A DNA stretch of 15,119 nucleotides from Bacteroides sp. CAG:545 (GTDB taxonomy: Bacteria > Bacteroidota > Bacteroidia > Bacteroidales > UBA932): positions 1 to 15,119 of the forward strand of contig HF995997.1 in assembly GCA_000432515.1 (NCBI GenBank). Direction: 5' to 3'. The notes beneath the pieces are model-generated. The model ran no database searches and was not told where the DNA came from. It was given only the letters and a program-made list of their open reading frames with translations. Made by a program: the position numbers and the translations under genes. Within the stretch, counting starts at the first letter, position 1. Each line of letters starts with the position of its first letter. Shown one piece after another: positions 1 through 6,664 of this stretch.

Positions 1-18
1 TTCTTGTGGAGGATGGTC

Positions 19-705
19 TCAGAGAGGATCTTCCCAAGGATTGTTGTTGGATACTGTTCCGCGCTCAAAACCATTGGTATATGTACCGCTGAGGCCCACC
101 AGGCTTTGGCCGAGAAGTACAGCGACTGACGGTTTTACAGTTACGCTATACTTGTATGTCTCTCCTCTCGGGTCAAGCTGTTTGGCTCCGACCTTAGTCG
201 TGTAGTCCACTTTTACACCGAAAGAGACCCTGTCCCACAATACTGGTGATGACAGTCCGGCGTTGAGCAGATATTCCTGTCTGTTCCATCCGCTGGATTT
301 GTCATCGACCGGATAATATGGCATGTTGTCCTCCAGTTCGTACATGAGTACGTTGTAGAGGGCGTCGTGTTCGAAGATGTTTCTGAAAGAGAATCCGCCC
401 GTTGCCAGGAACTTGCCTATGTAAGCGCCTCCTGACGTGCCCACGGAAATCTCCGATTTTTGTTCGCCTGAGCCGATTTTACGATACTCGCCGAAGCCTC
501 CGTCATAACTGAGGTCAAGCGTGCTGAACAACCGGTAAGGCTTGAATGAGAGGCCTGCCGCAGAAGAACTTCCGTACCACAGGGAATTCCTTATGGCAGT
601 CTCCTTCAGGACTGTATTTCTGTGGATTTCCGAAGGCTCGGCAGCCCGGGCTGCAACTGCACCCAGACTGACGAGCATTACGGATATTGCTATAATTCTC
701 TTCAT
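19..705 (-). CDS. DUF6850-like outer-membrane protein, probably frameshifted near its middle
   Basis: This is the third gene of the TonB-receptor operon, 16 bases after the DUF4876 lipoprotein gene. It starts MKRIIAISVMLVSLGAVAARA, a clear Sec signal peptide, followed by alternating strands rich in aromatic and glycine residues, as in an outer-membrane barrel. The motif GAKQLDPRGE around residues 174-183 and the segment NMPYYPVDD resemble DUF6850 proteins as I remember them; this is recall, not a search. The family is normally about twice this length. The reading ends NNPWEDPL then TGA at 19-21, which does not look like a barrel end. In the next frame the 18 bases left in the window read SETILHK-like coding, so a one-base insertion or the loss of one CT unit in the CTCTCT run is the likely cause. 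The function is unknown; it probably works with the receptor and lipoprotein. Confidence 0.7.
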   Translation of the reverse strand: MKRIIAISVMLVSLGAVAARAAEPSEIHRNTVLKETAIRNSLWYGSSSAAGLSFKPYRLFSTLDLSYDGGFGEYRKIGSGEQKSEISVGTSGGAYIGKFLATGGFSFRNIFEHDALYNVLMYELEDNMPYYPVDDKSSGWNRQEYLLNAGLSSPVLWDRVSFGVKVDYTTKVGAKQLDPRGETYKYSVTVKPSVAVLLGQSLVGLSGTYTNGFERGTVSNNNPWEDPL

Positions 706-721
706 TTCGAACTTGTCGATT

Positions 722-1939
722 TTACTTGTTTATCCAAGTGTTCCATGAAGGCACCTTGGCACCATATCTTCTGACCTGAGGGTCCTTCTTGACCTCGAAG
801 TCATTGGTGGTGTTGTTGGAATCCTGATAAACGTTTGTTCCGTCAGGACGGGTTTCCTTGATCTTCCTTGCTATACTTTCGCCGACATACAGTCCTGAGC
901 ACCATATCGCTCCTGCATCAAGAACTTTAGGAAGACCGAGTACGTTCATACCTGTTTCATCACTTACAGTCTGCACAGCATCGATCACGTCGCTGATGAG
1001 AACCTCTCTTCCTACGCCGTTGTAGTCCGCATTGGTGGCCGTGATGAAATCCTCATTCTTGAGCGGTTTGGATGGCTTGAAGATTATATACTGTGAGCCT
1101 GATACGGAAGTAAGCCACTGAGGCATAGGATATCCGGCCTGGATTACCTTCTTCATGTTTATTGCAGGGTTGTCTGTAAGAACCAATCCGCTAGGTGCCG
1201 TGGATTCTTTCTCTATAGCCTCAAATTCTGCACCTGTCAGATCTACAGGTGAAACGCCTTTGGAGAGGCTTTCTGCCTTATGGTTGGTAGCCCACTGGGA
1301 GATTACAAATGATTCGCCCGGTTTTATCGGGTAGCTGTGTCCGTCACCCTGAATCTGCCATACGACTTTCACGAATACGTATTTGTCGGCATTTTCGATA
1401 GGCCATTCATAGATGATGGATTTGTCAGCGGAAGCATAAACTGTTTCGGCGATGCAGAGGCTGTCGGCGTAAACTACTTCCGTGCTGTTGTTGTAGATTT
1501 CATAGAACTGGTCACGGAAATAGAAATCTTTCACTCCTGTATAATAAATCTCTTTGAATACGAGAGCGGCCTCCTTGACGGCATCCACTTTTACTGTCAC
1601 TTCATCTCCGTCGGCAAGCAGACTCGCATTGCTTTCAGAACCGGCAATGGTATATGTGAATCCGCCTTCATTCTGAGTAGCGCTTACCGTAACTGTATAG
1701 ACGCCAGGAACAATGCCGGTCGCAGTGGCGAGGCCGTTTTCCGTCTTGGCTTCGATTGCCGTTCCGGTTGCGAAGTTTGAAATGGTGACATCGTAACTCT
1801 CAGGGGACTTGATGCCTGCTGCCGCGATATTAGTCTCATCGACCTTCACATTTATGCTGATCGTCTTGGTGCCGGTCTTCTGGCAACCTGCCGCCGCCAG
1901 GGCCGCAAGTACCATTAAGGTGATTACTGAATGTTTCAT
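722..1939 (-). CDS. DUF4876-type lipoprotein
   Basis: A 405-residue predicted lipoprotein. The leader ends LAAAGC with the lipid-attachment cysteine at residue 19. No acidic residues follow at positions +2 to +5, so the usual Bacteroidota surface-export signal is not obvious and the protein may face the periplasm. After a short linker, residues 25-125 look like a beta-sandwich (ISINVKVDETNI, GIVPGVYTVTVSA) similar to a carboxypeptidase-regulatory or Cna-B fold. The remainder contains EIYNNSTEVVYADSL and YIIFKP, which I associate with DUF4876, a family found next to TonB-dependent receptors. It lies 24 bases downstream of the receptor and 16 upstream of the DUF6850-like gene, which indicates one transcript. 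The likely role is a ligand-binding or accessory partner of the receptor; the ligand is not evident. The family assignment is by recognition. Confidence 0.8.
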   Translation of the reverse strand: MKHSVITLMVLAALAAAGCQKTGTKTISINVKVDETNIAAAGIKSPESYDVTISNFATGTAIEAKTENGLATATGIVPGVYTVTVSATQNEGGFTYTIAGSESNASLLADGDEVTVKVDAVKEAALVFKEIYYTGVKDFYFRDQFYEIYNNSTEVVYADSLCIAETVYASADKSIIYEWPIENADKYVFVKVVWQIQGDGHSYPIKPGESFVISQWATNHKAESLSKGVSPVDLTGAEFEAIEKESTAPSGLVLTDNPAINMKKVIQAGYPMPQWLTSVSGSQYIIFKPSKPLKNEDFITATNADYNGVGREVLISDVIDAVQTVSDETGMNVLGLPKVLDAGAIWCSGLYVGESIARKIKETRPDGTNVYQDSNNTTNDFEVKKDPQVRRYGAKVPSWNTWINK

Positions 1940-1963
1940 AACTCTAAAAAATTAAAAAATACT

Positions 1964-3190
1964 TTACTTGATTGATACCTTGAACTCGAATCCGAAAAAG
2001 ATCGGTATCCCGAGTTCGCTGCGTTCGCCGGTCTGTTTCGACTTGTAGAGCGGACGGCTGTTGAACAGGTTGTTCACATAGAACGACGCTGTGAAGATGT
2101 CTCCTATTTCCTTGCTGACATTGAGGTTGAAAAGCATTGTAGGGAAATATCTTTCGACTATGAACCTGTTGTCATTGCGGGGCGTGAACATGTAGGAGAA
2201 TTCCGGATCGCTCTTCATGGACGGGTCGAAGTCATATACCTTTCCGTCCTTGCGGGAGATGTACTTGATGAACATGGTGTCATTGCGGTACTCAGTCCAA
2301 TACTTGCTGTACCAGTTCATCTGCCCGGTGAGCGTGACGGCAAGTCCTACCTGCGGAATGTTGTGTGTGATCCTGAGCGTGGTGTTCAGCTGTTCAGCAT
2401 AGCTGGTAGAGAGCTCCGGCTCGTATATTCCGATGTTCTTTTCCGCTGTCCCTACATTATCTCTTGTTCCGAAAGAATATCCCTTGTTCGTGTTCGAGCT
2501 GCGCATCCATGCACCGTTGATGTAGAACGAAGTGCGGATTGCATTGAACCGTCCGAGGTCGATTTCGTATTCTATTCCCCTGTTGGTGGACTTGATGTTG
2601 TTCAGAGGCTTATAGACTGTATAGAAGAGGTCGTACTCTGCTCCTTTCTTCAGTACAGGACGTTGTCCTTCATCCTTGTGGTCCACGTCATAGGTCAATG
2701 CGTGATACCATTTGAAGGAACTGAGGTCGAGTCCATAATTGTAGCCGTTGTCCATTCTCTCGTCATAAGCGGTAACGCTGATGCGGTAATGTCCTCCGAA
2801 CTTGAAGTCCATACCGACTTCCGCCTTGCGGTTCACGGCGATCTCCAGGTCCTTGTTCGTAGCATCGTAAACATTGGTCTGGGCAATGAGCAGCTGCTCG
2901 TTTTCAGGCATTCCGGCTATCATTCCGTTGTAGAGGATGTGGTCGTGGTATGACTTGTTAGGATAGAGATAGTACGAGGTCGGGGCCTTCGATGTCAGTC
3001 CGTATCCTCCACGCAGCGTCATCCAAGGGAAGATGTCGATGGAAGCATTGATTCGCGGCGCTACGGAATTGTGCCCATTGACATTGTCATAGCGGACACC
3101 GGTCACGATATTCAATTCCCTTCCGGCGAATTTCCAGTTGAAGTAGTTCTCAGCATAGAGACCCAGCTGGTTGATGAACGGGATGTCGTA
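1964..3190 (-). CDS. TonB-dependent receptor, C-terminal barrel part (after in-frame TAG)
   Basis: This is the distal part of the receptor, in the same frame as the N-terminal part at 3191-4804 and separated from it only by the TAG at 3191-3193. The sequence right after the TAG reads YDIPFINQLGLYAENYFNW, typical receptor barrel sequence (the DIPF-NQL-YAE pattern is common here). The frame then stays open for about 409 codons to TAA. The barrel ends ELGIPIFFGFEFKVSIK, an acceptable last beta-strand. A TTG at 3115 is the first credible reinitiation codon, but a fragment starting there would lack a signal peptide and plug and would not be exported. The part is therefore useful only through readthrough or if the TAG is not real. 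Codon use is like that of its neighbours and I see no other lesion, so any inactivation would be recent. Confidence 0.85.
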   Translation of the reverse strand, partial: YDIPFINQLGLYAENYFNWKFAGRELNIVTGVRYDNVNGHNSVAPRINASIDIFPWMTLRGGYGLTSKAPTSYYLYPNKSYHDHILYNGMIAGMPENEQLLIAQTNVYDATNKDLEIAVNRKAEVGMDFKFGGHYRISVTAYDERMDNGYNYGLDLSSFKWYHALTYDVDHKDEGQRPVLKKGAEYDLFYTVYKPLNNIKSTNRGIEYEIDLGRFNAIRTSFYINGAWMRSSNTNKGYSFGTRDNVGTAEKNIGIYEPELSTSYAEQLNTTLRITHNIPQVGLAVTLTGQMNWYSKYWTEYRNDTMFIKYISRKDGKVYDFDPSMKSDPEFSYMFTPRNDNRFIVERYFPTMLFNLNVSKEIGDIFTASFYVNNLFNSRPLYKSKQTGERSELGIPIFFGFEFKVSIK

Positions 3191-3193
3191 CTA
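3191..3193 (-). other. In-frame TAG inside the TonB-dependent receptor
   Basis: On the minus strand the codons run CGT ACA AGG CCT TAG TAC GAC ATC CCG. Both sides are receptor-like in the same frame (GYRTRP, then YDIPFINQL), so this is a point nonsense codon, not a frameshift. One-base changes to TAC or TAT (Tyr), CAG, AAG, GAG or TGG would give a continuous protein. No suppressor tRNA is visible in the window. Elsewhere TAG ends at least one gene here (the barrel gene at 9173-9175), so TAG is not obviously reassigned in this genome. Confidence 0.85.
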
Positions 3194-4804
3194 AGGCCTT
3201 GTACGATAGCCTGATTCAGCATTGCCGATATTTCTGTAAGGGGGAGTGTCATCGTCATAGACTGAACCTTTGCCGAGGTTCCCGTCTGTCTTGAAGTCGG
3301 CTCCTATCAGCAGTCTCTCGTTTACGGCACCCCAAGTGTGAGCAAAATCAGCATTCACTTTTACGAAGGCATTGACCTCCTTGCCGTAAATGTCATACAT
3401 GTAGAAATAGCTGTACGGCAGCACGACGCCTTTTACCGGACTGTCAGCAGGGACATTGGTGATGAGGTTTCCGTCGGCATCCTTGATCTGTGCCCCGGCA
3501 ATGTTGCTGTACACCTCGCCGTCAGTCATTGACTTGGAGTAGAGGTTCAATGCGTTGGTGGCGGTGCTTTCATAGTGGGATTTCTTGTCGTTGAGGCTTC
3601 CCGATACCAGCCAGTTTATGCTCCGCAGCCAGTTGCCGTTGATTGAGGCGCGGCCGTTGGTGTTGAACGCCACACCCATGTCATTGGCATAGGACTGAGT
3701 CTTGGAATCCTTGTCGTCAGGATTGAGTCTGCTGCGGTCGCGGCCAAAACTCATTGAGAGAGAGGTGGTTTCATTGACGAGTTCTCCTATTCTCACTGTC
3801 CAGAGGGCCTTGGCGCTCGCGCGCTGGTAGAATGCATGGTTCTTGATCAATGAATTCTTGCTGTATGCGTAGTCGCCGGAGATGTTGAGGTCTCCTGCTT
3901 TCTTTCCGAGTGAAAATCCCTTTCCGGCCGATGCCTGGTAGATGTTCGGATTGGTCTTGAACCTGATCATGAGCGGGGACTTGCCGGCTTTGGACTTTAC
4001 CAGCACCGCACCTGACGTGAGGTCGCCATATTCCGCTGACGGGATGCCTCTGATGACTTCTATGGATTCAATGTTGTCTGTCGAAAGTGATCTTACGTCC
4101 ATGCCTCGTGCAGGTGTGCCGGAGCGGCTGTCATCTCCTGAACTGCCGCTGACTACTGGGCTGAGTGTCTGGAGGTTGGCATTGTTGGACATAGGGGCGC
4201 CATCGACAATGACGGCTGTTCCGAGGCTGTTCATCACTGATGCCGAGTTGGCCGTTTCGCCCGGGACGATAGGCCGTGCGGTTCGGATGGTGATGGACTG
4301 TGAACTGGACAGGTCCGGGTTCGTTATCGCTACACCGGGGAGCAACGCCATGGCATCTGCCAATGAACTGGTCTGCATGTGGTCCATCGCCTGTCTTGAA
4401 ATGTTGGAGGCGGTGCTGCTGCCGGCTTTGTTGCCGGTGGCTACGACCACGACGTCGCTCAGTCGGAAGGATGTTTCCTTCAGTGCTATTTTCAATTTTA
4501 CGATTTCGCCGGTCTTGGCTGTAAACGTGGTGTCTTTCTGTTCCATGCCGTAGAACTGCACGCTGACGGTGACTGTCCCCGCCGGCACGTCTTTCAAAGA
4601 GAACGCGCCCTTTGTGTCCGTCATTGTGTAAAGCTGTGACGGGGTCACCAGTACGGACGCGAAATCGACCGGCAAGCCGCTTGTTGCGGAAACCACCTCT
4701 CCCTGAACGGCAAATGTCCTCTTTGGAGGGGCAGCTTCAACAGAGAGGCTGAAGCAGGCAGCAAGGGCAAGAATTGCAATCGAAAATAACCTATGTCTAT
4801 TCAT
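3191..4804 (-). CDS. TonB-dependent receptor, N-terminal part (signal, regulatory domain, plug, start of barrel)
   Basis: Outer-membrane active-transport receptor. I chose the ATG at 4804, giving MNRHRLFSIAILALAACFSLSVEA, a clean signal peptide. The ATG at 4873 lies at the predicted transcription start and would put 23 polar residues before the signal. Residues about 30-112 are a carboxypeptidase-regulatory-like domain (VQGEVVSATSGLPVDFASV, KGAFSLKDVPAG). The plug follows from about residue 118 (VVVATGNKAG) to the hallmark IESIEVIRGIPSAEYGDLTSGAV near 245-270. Barrel strands then run until a TAG replaces codon 538. Through that codon the gene would span 1964-4804 and encode 946 residues, normal for the family. 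It leads an operon with the DUF4876 and DUF6850 genes. No SusD-like gene follows, which suggests a substrate other than the usual glycans; the substrate is unknown. Confidence 0.88.
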   Translation of the reverse strand: MNRHRLFSIAILALAACFSLSVEAAPPKRTFAVQGEVVSATSGLPVDFASVLVTPSQLYTMTDTKGAFSLKDVPAGTVTVSVQFYGMEQKDTTFTAKTGEIVKLKIALKETSFRLSDVVVVATGNKAGSSTASNISRQAMDHMQTSSLADAMALLPGVAITNPDLSSSQSITIRTARPIVPGETANSASVMNSLGTAVIVDGAPMSNNANLQTLSPVVSGSSGDDSRSGTPARGMDVRSLSTDNIESIEVIRGIPSAEYGDLTSGAVLVKSKAGKSPLMIRFKTNPNIYQASAGKGFSLGKKAGDLNISGDYAYSKNSLIKNHAFYQRASAKALWTVRIGELVNETTSLSMSFGRDRSRLNPDDKDSKTQSYANDMGVAFNTNGRASINGNWLRSINWLVSGSLNDKKSHYESTATNALNLYSKSMTDGEVYSNIAGAQIKDADGNLITNVPADSPVKGVVLPYSYFYMYDIYGKEVNAFVKVNADFAHTWGAVNERLLIGADFKTDGNLGKGSVYDDDTPPYRNIGNAESGYRTRP

Positions 4805-4879
4805 TATTCGTAATTGTATCAAGTGTGTTCTTCGCTCGAAAAATGGTCCAAACGGCACGTTCCTCGGCTCCACTTATTG

Positions 4880-4910
4880 CAAAAGTATCACAATAATTGA
4901 AAAAAACAAA
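4880..4910 (-). promoter_or_regulatory. Bacteroidota-type promoter of the TonB-receptor operon
   Basis: On the minus strand a -33 element TTTG (4910-4907) is followed by 19 bases and a perfect -7 element TACTTTTG (4887-4880, consensus TAnnTTTG). Transcription should begin near 4875, leaving a leader of about 70 bases before the ATG at 4804. This rules out the longer reading from 4873. Confidence 0.75.
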
Positions 4911-4937
4911 TAGCAAGAAATGATGATTTGATACGTG

Positions 4938-4952
4938 AAAATCAATGATTTT
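4938..4952. promoter_or_regulatory. Short inverted repeat upstream of the receptor promoter
   Basis: AAAATC-AAT-GATTTT is a perfect 6-base inverted repeat lying about 28 bases upstream of the -33 element of the receptor promoter. The position would suit a regulator, but in AT-rich DNA a repeat this short can arise by chance. Confidence 0.25.
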
Positions 4953-5058
4953 GCAGGATTTTCGGCAACTTTGGTTACAGATTTTCCGGCAGCGGGTGAA
5001 CGCAGAAACGATTTTTAATCATTTGTGGTGATTTAGCTTTTTTTTACTTTTTTCCGTA

Positions 5059-5073
5059 TAGCTTAAAAAGCTA
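5059..5073. repeat. Small palindrome TAGCTT-AAA-AAGCTA
   Basis: A perfect 6-base inverted repeat with a 3-base loop. The right arm also pairs with TAGCTTTTT at 5034-5042, giving an alternative 9-base pairing. It touches the first copy of the tandem element that begins at 5072. The flanking T runs are not placed like a standard terminator, so no function is assigned. Confidence 0.35.
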
Positions 5074-5157
5074 CTTGTCCGTGAAACCCTGCCTTTTTGC
5101 GGACAAGTTGTGGTTTTGATGTACTTGTCCGTGAAACCCTGCCTTTTTACGGACAAA
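5072..5157. repeat. Two tandem copies of a 36-base palindromic element (50-base period)
   Basis: Copy one is 5072-5107 and copy two is 5122-5157. They match at all but two of 36 positions, while the 14-base spacer is unrelated. Each copy opens with TACTTGTCCG and closes with CGGACAA, so copy one has a perfect 8-base stem (CTTGTCCG/CGGACAAG) and copy two a 7-base stem. Each stem encloses an 18-base loop containing AAACCCTGCCTTTTT. The pair lies in the gene-free stretch 4911-5241 between the receptor promoter and the tRNA terminator, where I see no coding gene. It could be an interspersed palindromic repeat, a protein-binding array or an RNA structure. Confidence 0.75.
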
Positions 5158-5241
5158 CTGTAGATTCCGGGGCAACCGATATCAGTAATAAGGCGCTCGA
5201 ATAAGGGGCTCGTACATGGAAAAACAGAAAACGTGGAAAAC

Positions 5242-5284
5242 AAAAAAAGGATGTCATCAGTCGTGCGACTTCAGGACATCCTTT
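5242..5284 (-). terminator. Rho-independent terminator of tRNA-Glu
   Basis: The arms AAAGGATGTC (5246-5255) and GACATCCTTT (5275-5284) are perfectly complementary. An inner AGTCG-CA-CGACT pairing extends the hairpin, and on the minus strand a T run (complement of 5242-5248) follows. It begins about 8 bases after the tRNA 3' end. Confidence 0.85.
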
Positions 5285-5292
5285 CGTTTTCG

Positions 5293-5364
5293 TACTGGGT
5301 ACGGGAATCGAACCCATATTGCAAGATTGAGAATCTTGAGTACTAACCGTTATACGAACCCAGC
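5293..5364 (-). tRNA. tRNA-Glu, anticodon CUC
   Basis: The minus strand folds as a cloverleaf. The acceptor arm is GCTGGGT with ACCCAGT (first pair G-U), and the D arm is GTAT/GTAC around a GG-containing loop. The anticodon arm is CAAGA-TTCTCAA-TCTTG, giving anticodon CTC, and the T arm is ATGGG-TTCGATT-CCCGT. The discriminator base is A and CCA is not encoded. CUC reads GAG glutamate codons. The identity rests on the anticodon. The gene has its own promoter and terminator, so it is monocistronic. Confidence 0.92.
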
Positions 5365-5390
5365 AGTTAGACGTTTGTCTTAAGGGATTG

Positions 5391-5421
5391 CAAAGGTAGT
5401 CAAATTTCTTTACAATCCAAA
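5391..5421 (-). promoter_or_regulatory. Promoter of tRNA-Glu
   Basis: On the minus strand TTTG (5421-5418), a 19-base gap and TACCTTTG (5398-5391) match the Bacteroidota consensus. Transcription would begin near 5386, about 20 bases before the mature tRNA 5' end. Confidence 0.75.
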
Positions 5422-5446
5422 TATTTCTTCTGATTTTTCTGAAAAT

Positions 5447-5815
5447 TTACTTCAAGAAGACGAAAAATACAGCCAATATCAGGCAGACGAACGCTGCCAG
5501 GTGGTTCCACTGGAGCGGCTGGCCCTTGAAAAGGAACGTCACGATGATAGTGAAGACCGTCAGGGAAACAGCTTCCTGAATCACTTTCAGCTGCATGATG
5601 TTGAACGGACCGCCGTTGCCGGAGAAGCCGATGCGGTTTGCCGGCACCTGTGCGCAGTATTCGAAGAAGGCGAGCCCCCATGAAAACAGGATTACCAGGA
5701 ATACAGGCCAGCCTGTAGATATCTTCATCTCCTGAAGCTTGAGGTGTCCGTACCATGCAAAAGTCATGAATATGTTGGATGTCACAAGAAGCAGGACCGT
5801 CAAAAATGCTTTCAT
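5447..5815 (-). CDS. DUF486 family small membrane protein
   Basis: A 122-residue, very hydrophobic protein with about four membrane spans (roughly residues 1-21, 36-55, 77-95 and 104-121). The segments FMTFAWYGHLK, ILFSWGLAFFEYCAQVPANRIG and QLKVIQEAVSL are characteristic of DUF486, a conserved inner-membrane family related to small drug/metabolite transporters; its substrate is not known to me. Length and both ends fit a complete family member. It lies between the tRNA-Glu gene and the divergent SGNH hydrolase gene. A weak -7 match, TAACTTCG, sits at 5849-5842 on its strand without a clear -33 partner. An overlapping 143-codon frame over the same bases is a shadow. Confidence 0.88.
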   Translation of the reverse strand: MKAFLTVLLLVTSNIFMTFAWYGHLKLQEMKISTGWPVFLVILFSWGLAFFEYCAQVPANRIGFSGNGGPFNIMQLKVIQEAVSLTVFTIIVTFLFKGQPLQWNHLAAFVCLILAVFFVFLK

Positions 5816-5865
5816 AATATAAATCTGTCAAAACCGGACTGCGAAGTTAGTAAACATTAAATAAA

Positions 5866-5897
5866 TTTGGCATTGACACGATTAAATTTTATCTTCG
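5866..5897 (+). promoter_or_regulatory. Promoter of the SGNH hydrolase gene
   Basis: TTTG (5866-5869), a 20-base gap and TATCTTCG (5890-5897, one mismatch to TAnnTTTG) lie upstream of the ATG at 5923, giving a leader of about 20 bases. TAAATTTG at 5862-5869 is itself a perfect -7 match, so a second, earlier start is possible. Confidence 0.6.
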
Positions 5898-5922
5898 CTC
5901 TTTCAAAATCGTCGCAAAAAAA

Positions 5923-6597
5923 ATGAAAAAGCTTTTAACCATCGCATTGATGTTCCTGCCTATAATGGCATTGGCACAGAACCGCCCTCAGGACTGGGCA
6001 CAGTTCGGAAGATACGCTGAAGCGAACTCAGCATTGACAGAAAAACCTCTTGCCGTGCTGTACGGAGACTCCATCACTGACTCATGGCCGAAAACGCATC
6101 CGGATTTCTTCAAGGAGAACAATCTGGCAGGCCGAGGCATAAGTGGACAGACTACATCCCAGATTCTCGTCAGAATGCAGCAGGACGTGGTTTCACTCGC
6201 ACCAAAGTACGTGGTTATACTCTGCGGAATCAACGACATTGCCAAGAACACAGGCTATGCGCCGGACCTCAATTCGATGCTCGGCAGCATCAGGTCAATG
6301 TGCCAAATCGCCAAGGCAAACAAAATCCGCCCGATTCTCTGCACATTGCTCCCGTCATATAAATTCCGCTGGAGACCGGAAATCGAAAATCCGCTGCCGG
6401 ATGTCCAGAAGTTCAATGCAATGCTGAAGGAATATGCGCGTGAGGCAGGAATCAAGGTCATTGACTATTATGAGGCATTTGCTGACGCTGACGGTAAGAT
6501 GCCGGCAGTCTATTCTGCTGATACGGTGCACCCGAATGCAGAAGGATATGTTGTTATGGAAGGCCTTGTGCTGAAAGCCCTCGGAATACGCAAATAA
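5923..6597 (+). CDS. Secreted SGNH/GDSL-family hydrolase (probable esterase)
   Basis: A 224-residue exported hydrolase. Residues 1-19 are a Sec signal peptide ending ALA-Q. All four SGNH blocks are present: YGDSITD with nucleophile Ser50, GRGISG with the oxyanion glycine near 72-75, GIND with Asn104, and SADTVHPN with Asp200 and His203. Length and motif spacing fit the small bacterial acylhydrolase and carbohydrate-esterase group, many of which remove acetyl groups from glycans; the substrate cannot be read from the sequence. The protein should act in the periplasm or outside. It has its own promoter and is followed 67 bases later by glmM on the same strand, with no terminator visible between them, so co-transcription is possible. 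Confidence 0.92.
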   Translation: MKKLLTIALMFLPIMALAQNRPQDWAQFGRYAEANSALTEKPLAVLYGDSITDSWPKTHPDFFKENNLAGRGISGQTTSQILVRMQQDVVSLAPKYVVILCGINDIAKNTGYAPDLNSMLGSIRSMCQIAKANKIRPILCTLLPSYKFRWRPEIENPLPDVQKFNAMLKEYAREAGIKVIDYYEAFADADGKMPAVYSADTVHPNAEGYVVMEGLVLKALGIRK

Positions 6598-6664
6598 AAA
6601 CTCGCCGTCGCAGACAAACGGGCAAAGACGAATATAACGTAGAATAAACCAAAACATTGATATA

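Noticed and set aside
4805..4873. Longer N-terminus for the TonB receptor from the ATG at 4873
   Set aside because: It starts at the predicted transcription start and puts a polar stretch before a clean signal peptide at 4804.
5034..5073. Terminator formed by TAGCTTTTT and AAAAAGCTA
   Set aside because: The stem is AT-rich, the T run lies inside rather than after the hairpin, and no gene reads into it that needs it.
5072..5157. CRISPR array
   Set aside because: There are only two units, a 14-base spacer and no cas genes.
5019..5243. 74-codon minus-strand frame across the tandem palindromes
   Set aside because: It is made of the repeat DNA, has no promoter or family resemblance, and ends in a low-complexity Lys run; chance opening.
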